A stretch of DNA of 64,000 nucleotides from Macrosoma leucophasiata (GCA_036365455.1 JAWQUS010000011.1:82001-146000); one strand, 5' to 3'. Shown: positions 11,101 to 21,165, counted from the stretch's first letter. Made by a program: numbers and translations. The notes: generated by a model from the letters alone, not told the origin.

Positions 11101-14100
11101 ATGCATTGGAGCAGACGTATTTGTGTCCTTCTTGATATCCGATGTTTAGATACCTAGAAATACGAAAGTGAATTAAACGTGGTAGGTCACCACGTTGCCA
11201 ACCAACCCAGTTGTTTGTTTACATTTTCTTATTTCTTTTTTTCTTTCTTAGTTTTCCCACATTTGTCGTTCGTAAAATTAATACAATCGCGATATTATTT
11301 AAAATAATTAAAAATATTTTTTTTCATGATTTTGGCAGGCTGCATCGTCTTCCTAGAATACGAGCCGGAGGAATACGACGAGACCGTCATGCTCGTCGGG
11401 AAGGTGAGTCGAATGATGCCATTTATCGTCACTAATCTCGAAAGTAAATCAATTATTTTCTCACTGTGCCAGTACTATTTGTGCCATTTTATAATAAACT
11501 AGCGGCCCGCCCCGGCTTCGCGCGGTTGCAATGTTACCTACCCTCTTCTATTCATCTTAGCGTATTATATAGCCTAAGGCCTTCCTCGATAAATGGGCTA
11601 TCTAACACTCAAATAATTTTTCTAATCGGACCAGGAGTTCCTGAGATTAGCCCGTTAACGCAAACAACGAAACAAACAAACAAACTCTTCAGCTTTATAA
11701 TATTAACTTAGTATGGATTTTAGAAAATGATTTCCATATTATATGTAATGTAGACAGATAGATAGATATTTCAGTTCACATTGATGTTGTTAGCTGCTAG
11801 AATCGAAACATCTCAGCCAGCGGGCTCGACTAGCCGTACATAATGCTGTACTTACTCCAACGCGATATGGATATATGGAAGCGAGAGCTGGGTATGCAGG
11901 AAAGAGCATGAAAGTAAGTTAAACGCGGTCGAGATTAGATCTTGCGCAAGATCTGCGGTGTATCACTCACCGATCGCGTTCGTAACGAAGATGTAAGGAA
12001 GAGGCTTTGTGTGAATGATAGTATTGGTGTAAAAATGAAAAAAGGCATGCTCCGATGGTTCGGACATATTGAAAGAATGTCGAATGAGCGAATGACTAAA
12101 CCGATATACAATGCGAATGTGGATGGTTGCAGAGGCCCAGCAAGACCAAGACCGGCCTACCATGACCAAATATATTAGGTCGAGTTCTGCCTGATGGTGG
12201 GGTCAAAAGTCTTAGGAATCGGCGTGCATGTATGAAGAGAATGATGAAGGTAGACGAGGCACGAGAGGTATGTCAGGACCGGGATGTCAGGCGCTCTACA
12301 CTCTGCCTACCCCGTTAGGGATCTGGCGTGAAGATACATATATGTAATTTATTTTATTTTCCTGTATATTACGATACAGTGTTTTTGGAACTGATCATTT
12401 TTTTATTACGTGTGTAATGGTCGGCAATATGATGTGTGTGTCAGGGCGTGACGTACGACACGGGCGGCAGCGACGTGAAAACGGGCGGCAGCATGGCCGG
12501 CATGTCGCGCGACAAGTGTGGCGCCGCCGCCGTCGCCGGCTGGATGCTGGTATGTCGCTCCCCACCCGCATTACCCGCACATGTCGCGCGACAACTGTGG
12601 CGCCACCGCCGTCGCTGGCTGGCTGCTGGTATGTCGCTCCCCACCCGCATTACCCGCACATGTCGCGCGACAACTGTGGCGCCACCGCCGTCGCTGGCTG
12701 GCTGCTGGTATGTCGCTCCCCACCCGCATTACCCGCACATGTCGCGCGACAACTGTGGCGCCACCGCCGTCGCTGGCTGGCTGCTGGTATGTCGCTCCCC
12801 ACCCGCATTACCCGCACATGTCGCGCGACAACTGTGGCGCCACCGCCGTCGCTGGCTGGCTGCTGGTATGTCGCTCCCTACCCGCATTACCCGCACATGT
12901 CGCGCGACAACTGTGGCGCCACCGCCGTCGCTGGCTGGCTGCTGGTATGTCGCTCCCCACCCGCATTACCCGCACATGTCGCGCGACAACTGTGGCGCCA
13001 CCGCCGTCGCTGGCTGGCTGCTGGTATGTCGCTCCCCACCCGCATTACCCGCACATGTCGCGCGACAACTGTGGCGCCACCGCCGTCGCTGGCTGGCTGC
13101 TGGTATGTCGCTCCCCACCCGCATTACCCGCACATGTCGCGCGACAACTGTGGCGCCACCGCCGTCGCTGGCTGGCTGCTGGTATGTCGCTCCCTACCCG
13201 CATTACCCGCACATGTCGCGCGACAACTGTGGCGCCACCGCCGTCGCTGGCTGGCTGCTGGTATGTCGCTCCCCACCCGTATTACCCGCACATGTCGCGC
13301 GACAACTGTGGCGCCACCGCCGTCGCTGGCTGGCTGCTGGTATGTCGCTCCCCACCCGCATTACCCGCACATGTCGCGCGACAACTGTGGCGCCACCGCC
13401 GTCGCTGGCTGACTGCTGGTATGTCGCTCCCCACCCGTATTACCCGCACATGTCGCGCGACAACTGTGGCGCCACCGCCGTCGCTGGCTGGCTGCTGGTA
13501 TGTCGCTCCCCACCCGCATTACCCGCACATGTCGCGCGACAACTGTGGCGCCACCGCCGTCGCTGGCTGGCTGCTGGTATGTCGCTCCCCACCCGCATTA
13601 CCCGCACATGTCGCGCGACAACTGTGGCGCCACCGCCGTCGCTGGCTGACTGCTGGTATGTCGCTCCCCACCCGTATTACCCGCACATGTCGCGCGACAA
13701 CTGTGGCGCCACCGCCGTCGCTGGCTGGCTGCTGGTATGTCGCTCCCCACCCGTATTACCCGCACATGTCGCGCGACAACTGTGGCGCCACCGCCGTCGC
13801 TGGCTGGCTGCTGGTATGTCGCTCCCCACCCGCATTACCCGCACATGTCGCGCGACAACTGTGGCGCCACCGCCGTCGCTGGCTGACTGCTGGTATGTCG
13901 CTCCCCACCCGTATTACCCGCACATGTCGCGCGACAACTGTGGCGCCACCGCCGTCGCTGGCTGGCTGCTGGTATGTCGCTCCCCACCCGCATTACCCGC
14001 ACATGTCGCGCGACAACTGTGGCGCCACCGCCGTCGCTGGCTGGCTGCTGGTATGTCGCTCCCCACCCGCATTACCCGCACATGTCGCGCGACAACTGTG

Positions 14101-17100
14101 GCGCCACCGCCGTCGCTGGCTGGCTGCTGGTATGTCGCTCCCCACCCGCATTACCCGCACATGTCGCGCGACAACTGTGGCGCCACCGCCGTCGCTGGCT
14201 GGCTGCTGGTATGTCGCTCCCCACCCGCATTACCCGCACATGTCGCGCGACAACTGTGGCGCCACCGCCGTCGCTGGCTGGCTGCTGGTATGTCGCTCCC
14301 CACCCGCATTACCCGCACATGTCGCGCGACAACTGTGGCGCCACCGCCGTCGCTGGCTGGCTGCTGGTATGTCGCTCCCCACCCGCATTACCCGCACATG
14401 TCGCGCGACAACTGTGGCGCCACCGCCGTCGCTGGCTGGCTGCTGGTATGTCGCTCCCTACCCGCATTACCCGCACATGTCGCGCGACAACTGTGGCGCC
14501 ACCGCCGTCGCTGGCTGGCTGCTGGTATGTCGCTCCCCACCCGTATTACCCGCACTTGTCGCGCGACAACTGTGGCGCCACCGCCGTCGCTGGCTGGCTG
14601 CTGGTATGTCGCTCCCCACCCGCATTACCCGCACATGTCGCGCGACAACTGTGGCGCCACCGCCGTCGCTGGCTGACTGCTGGTATGTCGCTCCCCACCC
14701 GTATTACCCGCACATGTCGCGCGACAACTGTGGCGCCACCGCCGTCGCTGGCTGGCTGCTGGTATGTCGCTCCCCACCCGCATTACCCGCACATGTCGCG
14801 CGACAACTGTGGCGCCACCGCCGTCGCTGGCTGGCTGCTGGTATGTCGCTCCCCACCCGCATTACCCGCACATGTCGCGCGACAACTGTGGCGCCACCGC
14901 CGTCGCTGGCTGGCTGCTGGTATGTCGCTCCCCACCCGCATTACCCGCACATGTCGCGCGACAACTGTGGCGCCACCGCCGTCGCTGGCTGACTGCTGGT
15001 ATGTCGCTCCCCACCCGTATTACCCGCACATGTCGCGCGACAACTGTGGCGCCACCGCCGTCGCTGGCTGGCTGCTGGTATGTCGCTCCCCACCCGCATT
15101 ACCCGCACATGTCGCGCGACAACTGTGGCGCCACCGCCGTCGCTGGCTGGCTGCTGGTATGTCGCTCCCCACCCGCATTACCCGCACATGTCGCGCGACA
15201 ACTGTGGCGCCACCGCCGTCGCTGGCTGACTGCTGGTATGTCGCTCCCCACCCGTATTACCCGCACATGTCGCGCGACAACTGTGGCGCCACCGCCGTCG
15301 CTGGCTGGCTGCTGGTATGTCGCTCCCCACCCGTATTACCCGCACATGTCGCGCGACAACTGTGGCGCCACCGCCGTCGCTGGCTGGCTGCTGGTATGTC
15401 GCTCCCCACCCGCATTACCCGCACATGTCGCGCGACAACTGTGGCGCCACCGCCGTCGCTGGCTGACTGCTGGTATGTCGCTCCCCACCCGTATTACCCG
15501 CACATGTCGCGCGACAACTGTGGCGCCACCGCCGTCGCTGGCTGGCTGCTGGTATGTCGCTCCCCACCCGCATTACCCGCACATGTCGCGCGACAACTGT
15601 GGCGCCACCGCCGTCGCTGGCTGGCTGCTGGTATGTCGCTCCCCACCCGCATTACCCGCACATGTCGCGCGACAACTGTGGCGCCACCGCCGTCGCTGGC
15701 TGGCTGCTGGTATGTCGCTCCCCACCCGCATTACCCGCACATGTCGCGCGACAACTGTGGCGCCACCGCCGTCGCTGGCTGGCTGCTGGTATGTCGCTCC
15801 CCACCCGCATTACCCGCACATGTCGCGCGACAACTGTGGCGCCACCGCCGTCGCTGGCTGGCTGCTGGTATGTCGCTCCCCACCCGCATTACCCGCACAT
15901 GTCGCGCGACAACTGTGGCGCCACCGCCGTCGCTGGCTGGCTGCTGGTATGTCGCTCCCCACCCGCATTACCCGCACATGTCGCGCGACAACTGTGGCGC
16001 CACCGCCGTCGCTGGCTGGCTGCTGGTATGTCGCTCCCTACCCGCATTACCCGCACATGTCGCGCGACAACTGTGGCGCCACCGCCGTCGCTGGCTGGCT
16101 GCTGGTATGTCGCTCCCCACCCGTATTACCCGCACTTGTCGCGCGACAACTGTGGCGCCACCGCCGTCGCTGGCTGGCTGCTGGTATGTCGCTCCCCACC
16201 CGCATTACCCGCACATGTCGCGCGACAACTGTGGCGCCACCGCCGTCGCTGGCTGACTGCTGGTATGTCGCTCCCCACCCGTATTACCCGCACATGTCGC
16301 GCGACAACTGTGGCGCCACCGCCGTCGCTGGCTGGCTGCTGGTATGTCGCTCCCCACCCGCATTACCCGCACATGTCGCGCGACAACTGTGGCGCCACCG
16401 CCGTCGCTGGCTGGCTGCTGGTATGTCGCTCCCCACCCGCATTACCCGCACATGTCGCGCGACAACTGTGGCGCCACCGCCGTCGCTGGCTGGCTGCTGG
16501 TATGTCGCTCCCCACCCGCATTACCCGCACATGTCGCGCGACAACTGTGGCGCCACCGCCGTCGCTGGCTGGCTGCTGGTATGTCGCTCCCTACCCGCAT
16601 TACCCGCACATGTCGCGCGACAACTGTGGCGCCACCGCCGTCGCTGGCTGGCTGCTGGTATGTCGCTCCCCACCCGTATTACCCGCACATGTCGCGCGAC
16701 AACTGTGGCGCCACCGCCGTCGCTGGCTGGCTGCTGGTATGTCGCTCCCCACCCGCATTACCCGCACATGTCGCGCGACAACTGTGGCGCCACCGCCGTC
16801 GCTGGCTGACTGCTGGTATGTCGCTCCCCACCCGTATTACCCGCACATGTCGCGCGACAACTGTGGCGCCACCGCCGTCGCTGGCTGGCTGCTGGTATGT
16901 CGCTCCCCACCCGCATTACCCGCACATGTCGCGCGACAACTGTGGCGCCACCGCCGTCGCTGGCTGGCTGCTGGTATGTCGCTCCCCACCCCGCACCACC
17001 CACTATTATATCTTGTTCATCTATAGCATACCACACATTAAACAATAAACATGTCGTCCACGTACAACATATCACACAATACATACTTCGTCCACGCATA

Positions 17101-20100
17101 GCATCTGTAACAATGCATAATTTAACATAATTCATGTACTCACACATGTAGTCGCTGAGCGCATGGTAAATCGTCACATCCGTGTTTTTTTTATATTTGG
17201 TAGACAACTTGTCAATCTATAGGTATGTGTCGATAAGCCTGATTGACCTCAAAGGTATGGATGTTTTTTTTTTTAATTATTAATCTTAAGGCTTCGGCAA
17301 ACCAAAGATATGAAAATCACAACCGAAAAATTAAGTGAAGCTTTAAAGAAATGTTTGAAAATAGCACAGAAAGATTTCAAGCAAGAAATAGATGATCTAA
17401 AAAAATCTAACAATATTTCAAAGGGTAGTAAATTAAAACAACTAAACCCGTACCTCGATGGTGATGGTATCCTCAGGGTGGGCGGAAGACTGCGTAATTC
17501 GAGTTTACCCGAACATATTAAACATCCTATAATACTTGGCAACAAAAATTATTTGACTTACCTTATCGTCGCTGATGCTCATAAGAAGACCATTCACGGA
17601 GGCTCCCAATTAACGTTGACGTACCTGAAAACAAACTATTGGATTATACATGCAAAAAACTTAGTTAAATCATACATACATAAATGTACTATATGCGCTA
17701 GACAAAGGGCAATTACGAAAACACAATTGATGGGAGACTTACCTCAAGTTCGAGTAACACCTGCACGTCCGTTCTTGTATTCTGGTGTAGACTTTGCAGG
17801 TCCTTTAACTGTTTTATTATCTCGAGGACGGGGAGCTAGACAGAGCAAAGCATATATTGCGGTATTTATTTGCATGGCTACCAAAGCCATTCACTTGGAA
17901 CCGGTCGGAGATCTCACTTCAGCTTCATTCATCGGTGCATTTCGTCGATTTGTGGCGCGCCGAGGCAAGTGTGTACACATCTGGAGTGACCAAGGCCGAA
18001 ATTTTGTCGGCGCTAATAGAGAGCTAGCGAAAGCATTTGAAGAGGCAAAGTTAGAACTTCCTGGCGATCTTGAAGAACTCCTAGCATTCGAGGGCACTCA
18101 ATGGCACTTTATCCCGGCATACAGCCCTCATTTCGGTGGCTTATGGGAAGCCGGTGTCAAATCCACAAAATACCACTTGCGAAGAATACTCACCGCGAAT
18201 CTGACGTTCGAAGAGCTAATAACGACACTCTGTGACATAGAAGCGTGCCTAAATTCTAGGCCTTTGAGTCCACTTGATACGAACGATCCCGAGGCATTGG
18301 AACCCCTTACTCCAGGACATTTTTTAATAGAAGAGGCACCAATCAACATTCCTTCTCCGGATCTTAGAGACATAACTATGAATCGACTTGATCGTTGGCA
18401 ATTTACACAAAGACTGGTTAGGGATTTTTGGCACAGGTGGCAATCAGAATATTTACACAAACTGCAAACACGATCTAAATGGCTACAACGCAAAGGAGAA
18501 TTTAATGTTGGAGATATTGTCATATTGAAAGATGAACAACTCCCACCAGGAAAATGGCCACTCGCCAGAGTGATAACTAAACATCCCGGAGAAGATGGTG
18601 CTACGAGAGTGTATAGTGTTCGGTATCGTGGTGAAATTGTGAAACGTTCATTAGGCAAACTATGTAATTTCCCTATAAACGATGACAATTAACTTAATTT
18701 GTTACTTAAAATTTGTTGTGATTGCAAAACACTATCTGTTTAAAGTACTACCGTCCTTTGGTGGGCGGTATGTTGTGATTTGTTGGTATAGGACTGTCAA
18801 GTTAGTTGAAGTTAGTTGGCAATAAACAATCAAATAGAATACACGCGTTTAATTTCGTTCCGTGGTAATCATTCAAAAGTCATCCTTAACGAATACAACA
18901 GTTACGTTTCGTTATTCATAGCGTTTTACAAGGTGAGATACAAATAAGATAATCCACACGTTTAATTAAGTTTTTTTACCACTTGTTCTGCCGCCGAAAT
19001 ATGATCTTGATCTGTCAAAACTATCATTCTCTATCAGTAGCACTAATTGACTGAAACTTTACAAAACTTTATGATTATTGTCTATAAAAAAAAAATTGAC
19101 GGGACTTTCCCTGACAGATAGCTGATGTAACTTAGGCTACTTTTATATCAGCTTCGCCCACGACTTCGTCCGGGTAGATACTGAACAATCATAAATTCTC
19201 AGATGAAGTCGCGGGGACAGCTAGTATTATCATAAATACACACATGCAGATACTTATCAACACCCTAATATCGTTATAGAAAATAACACCCGCAAACCAC
19301 AACAGTCCAGTTCCCACCACAATCATTGTTTATATCGGCAGGCGTGTTCGCTGCTGAAGGCGCGCGTGAAGGCGGTGGCGGCGCTGGCGCTCGTGCGTAA
19401 CTCCGTGGGCGAGGAGGGCTACGTGGCCGACGAGCTGCTGGCCTCGCGCGCCGGCCGCCCCGTGCTCGTCGGCAACACCGACGCCGAGGTCGGTAGTCGG
19501 TACCGGGGGTGGGGGAGGGGGGCTACGTGGCCGACGAGCTGCTGGCTTCGCGCGCCGGCCGCCCCGTGCTCGTCGGCAACACCGACGCCGAGGTCGGTAG
19601 TCGGTACCGTGGGTGGGGGGAGGGGGGCTACGTGGCCGACGAGCTGCTGGCCTCGCGCGCCGGCCGCCCCGTGCTCGTCGGCAACACCGACGCCGAGGTC
19701 GGTAGTCGGTACCGGGGGTGGGGGGAGGGGGGCTACGTGGCCGACGAGCTGCTGGCCTCGCGCGCCGGCCGCCCCGTGCTCGTCGGCAACACCGACGCCG
19801 AGCTCGGTGGTCGGTACCGGGGGTGGGGGGAGGGGGGCGCCACTCGGGGCGAGGAGGGCTACGTGGCCGACGAGCTGCTGGCCTCGCGCGCCGGCGATGA
19901 ACCGATGTTTCAGCGACGAGTCGACAAATATTTTAATAGTTTTACGTGACGACATCAATTTGAACACTAACGTAAACCGCGTTCCAGTAATGTTAGCGGA
20001 GGGCGCGGGCGTGTTGCAGGGGCGGCTGGCCATGGCGGACCTGCTGCACGAGCTGGGCGAGCGCGCGGCGCGCGAGCGGCGGCCGCACCTGTACACCGTG

Positions 20101-20955
20101 GCCACGCTCACCGGACACGCCGTGCGCGCCGTGGGTCCGGGGTGCGTAGTGCCCAGTGCGTAGTGCGTAGTGCATGTGAGGCTCTTGCGCGCTCACGGAG
20201 CTCGAATTCGGCGACGTTATTATTTTGATTTTTCATGCGTGAATTATACCTACGGCGTGGAGACGCGACGGCGCGACTCGTCTCGGCGAGGCGTTCGTCT
20301 CGAGTCGGCGCTCGGCCCGACGCGATCGACGGAGAATTCCGCCGACGTACTCGGCGGTGGAACGGATCGACGAGGACGGACGCGGGCCGAGGGCCGACTC
20401 GAGACGTTAGCCTCGCCCGGAACGGAACGACTCGAGGACGAAATCGTCCGACGTCGACGAGACGCGAGACGAGTCGGATGCGAAACCGTCGCGTTTCGAA
20501 CGCACTCGAGGCCGCCCTCGGCCTCACGGACTCGTTCTCCCCGCAGGTACGGCATCGCCATGGACAACCACGTGGCGCGCGAGAAGGGCGGCGGGGGCGG
20601 CGGGTGGGGCGGGGGGGGCGAGGGGCACGCGGCAGCGCTGGCGGCGGCGGGCGCGGCGCTCGGCGAGCCGCTCGAGGTGTCGCACGTGCGGCGGGACGAC
20701 CTGCGCGCGCACTGCGGGGGGGGGCCCGGCGCCGCGGCAGGGGGCGCGCCCCTGCTGCAGGCCGCTCCCGCGCCCTCCGTGGCCCTGCCGCGCGGCCACC
20801 AGGGGCCCGCCGCCTTCCTGCTGCTGGCGGCCGGCCTGCTGGAGGCGCGCGTGCCCTACACGCACCTGGACGTGGCGGCCAGCGCCGGCGCCGCGCCGCA
20901 GCCGCCCACGGCCGCGCCGCTGCTGGCGCTCGCCGCCGCGCACCGCCTCGTGTAG
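4969..20955 (+). CDS. M17 leucyl-aminopeptidase-like protein, seven exons, N-terminus missing
   Basis: Exons: A 4969-5172, B 5363-5556, C 11339-11403, D 12445-12549, E 19342-19488, F 20020-20141, G 20547-20955; stop TAG at 20953. All junctions are GT-AG and phase-compatible and give 414 residues. Family members are about 500-530 aa, so roughly 100 N-terminal residues are absent or upstream. M17 hallmarks are in order: RDLGGADPERM, then VGK|GVTYDTGG (metal and catalytic Lys/Asp), K in DVKTGG, D in MSRDKCGAAAV, RNSVGEEGYVADE, NTDAE|GRLAMADLL (two metal ligands and the bicarbonate-site Arg), LTGHAVRAVGPG and a C-terminal RGHQGPAAF. All ligands expected for a two-metal M17 peptidase are present, so catalysis is plausible. 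Closest resemblance, from memory, is to the W07G4.4/granny-smith subgroup. Likely cytosolic; no signal peptide seen. Three introns carry exon-edge duplications. Confidence 0.9.
5363..5556 (+). CDS. M17 peptidase exon B
   Basis: Split Arg codon AG|G joins exon A. Encodes ALARDLGGADPERMTPARAA and on to AAVSRAADSVPRHR. Donor GAG|GTACGC at 5557. The last 85 bases of this exon and the first ~19 of the intron recur at 10814-10917, on the far side of the R1-like LINE. Confidence 0.88.
5797..7375 (+). pseudogene. R1-clade LINE ORF1 (Gag-like, zinc knuckles)
   Basis: The likely ATG is at 5797 (MSDSDDPPPANP...). Frame shifts in the poly-C runs near 5869-5882 and 6026-6035; from about 6038 the frame is open to TGA at 7373. 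The C-terminal 80 residues hold three zinc knuckles (CCRRCHLYGHTEKGC; CGRCGQTGHTSADC; CATCSKFGHRDASGH) typical of R1-clade ORF1 nucleic-acid-binding proteins. An Ala/Glu-rich, possibly coiled segment lies before them (around 6400-6560). The homopolymer shifts could be real mutations or sequencing errors. Confidence 0.82.
7378..10474 (+). pseudogene. R1-clade LINE ORF2 (endonuclease-reverse transcriptase)
   Basis: 7378-8757: endonuclease domain with VGQVNLAGAQLATTEL, the catalytic region GVDSNAH and the final ESDHRLITYTV. Frame is lost near 8755-8765, where a PGIDGISARI-type RT start block moves to the next frame. From there to TGA at 10472 the RT is open: DWKDG/LVVLPKGNG region, YRPVALLPILGKVLERI, QHGFTRGRST, FLDISGAFDNAWW, GCPQGSVLGPTLWN, YADDVTLL (about 9400-9423) and a C-terminal CPCGNTEDEDVHHVLWEC. 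A single frame break separates the endonuclease from the RT. No ATG close to the ORF1 stop is obvious, so initiation is unclear. Confidence 0.88.
10814..10917 (+). repeat. Duplicated exon-B edge with splice donor (3' flank of R1 insertion)
   Basis: Same sequence as 5472-5575: the last 85 bases of exon B, the donor and the start of its intron. The copies diverge only where poly-C length changes. It forms the downstream half of an unusually long target-site duplication. Confidence 0.85.
11339..11403 (+). CDS. M17 peptidase exon C
   Basis: A 65-base exon between TTTGGCAG and AAG|GTGAGT. Encodes GCIVFLEYEPEEYDETVMLV plus GK; the last Lys is the first metal-binding residue of the M17 VGKG motif. 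Phase fits exons B and D. Confidence 0.88.
11509..11717 (-). mobile_element. Non-autonomous Helitron relic
   Basis: On the minus strand it starts TCCATACTAAGTTAATATTA and ends with the GC-rich ...GGGGCGGGCCGCTAG terminus seen in many lepidopteran Helitrons. No coding capacity. Confidence 0.6.
11880..12340 (+). mobile_element. LINE C-terminal fragment (RTE/CR1-like tail)
   Basis: Frame at 11942-12178 encodes MRKICGVSLTDRVRNEDVRK and MLRWFGHIERMSNERMTK, a conserved block found after the RT of RTE-type LINEs. 5'-truncated and out of frame afterwards. A second copy lies on the minus strand at 28945-29320. Confidence 0.65.
12445..12549 (+). CDS. M17 peptidase exon D (metal-binding core)
   Basis: 35 codons in phase 0: GVTYDTGGSDVKTGG, then SMAGMSRDKCGAAAVAGWML. 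Acceptor TGTCAG at 12439-12444, donor CTG|GTATGT at 12550. Carries three of the metal/catalytic residues. The final ~50 bases and the first 29 of the intron are the template of the 79-bp array that starts at the donor. Confidence 0.92.
12550..16973 (+). repeat. 79-bp exon-edge minisatellite, 56 monomers
   Basis: Fifty-six full 79-bp monomers plus a partial one, starting exactly at the donor of exon D. Each monomer is about 29 bases of intron (GTATGTCGCTCCCC...) followed by about 50 bases resembling the end of exon D and a fresh CTG|GTATGT donor. Compared with the exon, monomers share changes equivalent to K to N, A to T and M to L. Four variable sites distinguish monomers: C/T in GCTCCC[C/T]ACC, C/T in CCG[C/T]ATT, A/T in GCAC[A/T]TGT and G/A in GGCTG[G/A]CTG. 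Period 79 is not a multiple of three, so no coherent protein is encoded. Confidence 0.96.
13340..16499 (+). repeat. Higher-order duplication: 20-monomer block (1580 bp) twice
   Basis: Monomers 10-29 (13340-14919) and 30-49 (14920-16499) show the same order of variants at all four diagnostic sites, including the rare GCACTTGT variant at 14525 and 16105. Only these sites were compared by eye. Confidence 0.88.
17310..18692 (+). CDS. BEL/Pao integrase (C-terminal pol fragment)
   Basis: 460 codons open to TAA at 18690. Order: a segment with ILRVGGRLRNSSLPEHIKHP, a His/Cys zinc region (HKKTIHGG ... HKCTICARQR), PARPFLYSGVDFAGP with the first catalytic Asp, KAYIAVFICMATKAIHLEPV, WSDQGRNFVGAN with the second Asp, HFGGLWEAGVKS with the Glu, IEACLNSRPLSPL and a chromo-like C-terminal DEQLPPGKWPLARV. 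All three D,D,E residues are present. The frame begins inside pol, so the ATG is only the first in-frame Met of a truncated element, not a true start. Confidence 0.88.
   Translation: MKITTEKLSEALKKCLKIAQKDFKQEIDDLKKSNNISKGSKLKQLNPYLDGDGILRVGGRLRNSSLPEHIKHPIILGNKNYLTYLIVADAHKKTIHGGSQLTLTYLKTNYWIIHAKNLVKSYIHKCTICARQRAITKTQLMGDLPQVRVTPARPFLYSGVDFAGPLTVLLSRGRGARQSKAYIAVFICMATKAIHLEPVGDLTSASFIGAFRRFVARRGKCVHIWSDQGRNFVGANRELAKAFEEAKLELPGDLEELLAFEGTQWHFIPAYSPHFGGLWEAGVKSTKYHLRRILTANLTFEELITTLCDIEACLNSRPLSPLDTNDPEALEPLTPGHFLIEEAPINIPSPDLRDITMNRLDRWQFTQRLVRDFWHRWQSEYLHKLQTRSKWLQRKGEFNVGDIVILKDEQLPPGKWPLARVITKHPGEDGATRVYSVRYRGEIVKRSLGKLCNFPINDDN
18771..18900 (+). repeat. 3' LTR of the BEL/Pao element (about 130 bp)
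   Basis: Begins TGTTGTGATT directly after TTTGGTGGGCGGTA and ends GAATACAACA, giving TG...CA ends with a 5-6 bp inverted repeat. An AATAAA is inside. No 5' partner LTR was found. Confidence 0.65.
18901..19341. other. Intron remainder with Helitron terminus
   Basis: AT-rich. A Helitron-like 3' end (GTCGCGGGGACAGCTAG) closes at 19224. The last bases form the acceptor of exon E at 19341. Confidence 0.5.
19342..19488 (+). CDS. M17 peptidase exon E
   Basis: 49 codons, phase 0 at both ends: ACSLLKARVKAVAALALVRN, SVGEEGYVADELLASRAG and RPVLVGNTDAE. The final Asp and Glu are metal ligands. Donor GAG|GTCGGT at 19489 is weaker than its neighbours. The 3' half of this exon is repeated downstream. Confidence 0.9.
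19417..19900 (+). repeat. Exon-E edge tandem array, five copies of about 105 bp
   Basis: Copies start at 19417 (the real exon), 19521, 19626, 19731 and 19857. Each contains GYVADELLASRAG; the first four also have RPVLVGNTDAE, a donor-like GAG[G/C]TCGGT and a G-rich intron piece. The last copy breaks off after SRAG and has a GCGAGGAGGGC lead-in like the real exon. Confidence 0.93.
20020..20141 (+). CDS. M17 peptidase exon F
   Basis: Encodes GRLAMADLLHELGERAARER and on to TLTGHAVRAVGPG. Acceptor TTGCAG at 20014-20019, donor GG|GTGCGT at 20142; the final Gly codon is split GG|G. Completes the NTDAE|GRL active-site motif with exon E. Confidence 0.9.
20547..20955 (+). CDS. M17 peptidase exon G (last exon)
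   Basis: Begins with the base completing Gly, then YGIAMDNHVARE, a Gly-rich insertion (about 20580-20625), FEVSHVRR-type block LEVSHVRRDDLRAH, SVALPRGHQGPAAFLLLAAG, YTHLDVAASAG and a short tail ending HRLV at TAG 20953. The Gly/Ala-rich expansions look like products of the very high GC content. Confidence 0.9.
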
Positions 20956-20956
20956 C

Positions 20957-21165
20957 GGGCGCGGGGCGAGGGGCGCGGCTGGAGGCGAGGGGCGCGGCTG
21001 GAGGCGAGGGGCGCGGGGCGCGGCTGGAGGCGAGGGGCGCGGGGCGCGGCTGGAGGCGAGGGGCGCGGCTGGAGGCGAGGGGCGCGGCTGGAGGCGAGGG
21101 GCGCGGCTGGAGGCGAGGGGCGCGGCTGGAGGCGAGGGGCGCGGGGCGCGACTGGAGGCGAGAAC
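20957..21165 (+). repeat. 19-bp GC-rich tandem repeat in the peptidase 3' UTR
   Basis: About ten units of GAGGCGAGGGGCGCGGCTG with a few 27-28-bp variants, beginning within a few bases of the stop codon. Confidence 0.88.

Larger units (their letters stand above)
17280..18900 (+). mobile_element. 5'-truncated BEL/Pao LTR retrotransposon
   Basis: Holds the 3' part of pol (integrase) followed by a polypurine-like GTGGGCGG stretch and a short 3' LTR. The 5' LTR, gag, protease and RT are missing. It lies in the intron between exons D and E of the peptidase gene, in the same orientation. Confidence 0.85.

Noticed and set aside
12550..16973. CRISPR-like array
   Set aside because: The units are contiguous without unique spacers and the DNA is eukaryotic.
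12417..17130. Very long open frames (up to about 820 codons) across the 79-bp array
   Set aside because: A stop-free repeat of period 79 produces open frames in several phases. The translation cycles through three unrelated peptides and is not a protein.
19101..19110. Rel/NF-kappaB-like site GGGACTTTCC
   Set aside because: One 10-base match in intron DNA next to a Helitron end, far from the Toll promoter; expected by chance or from the repeat.
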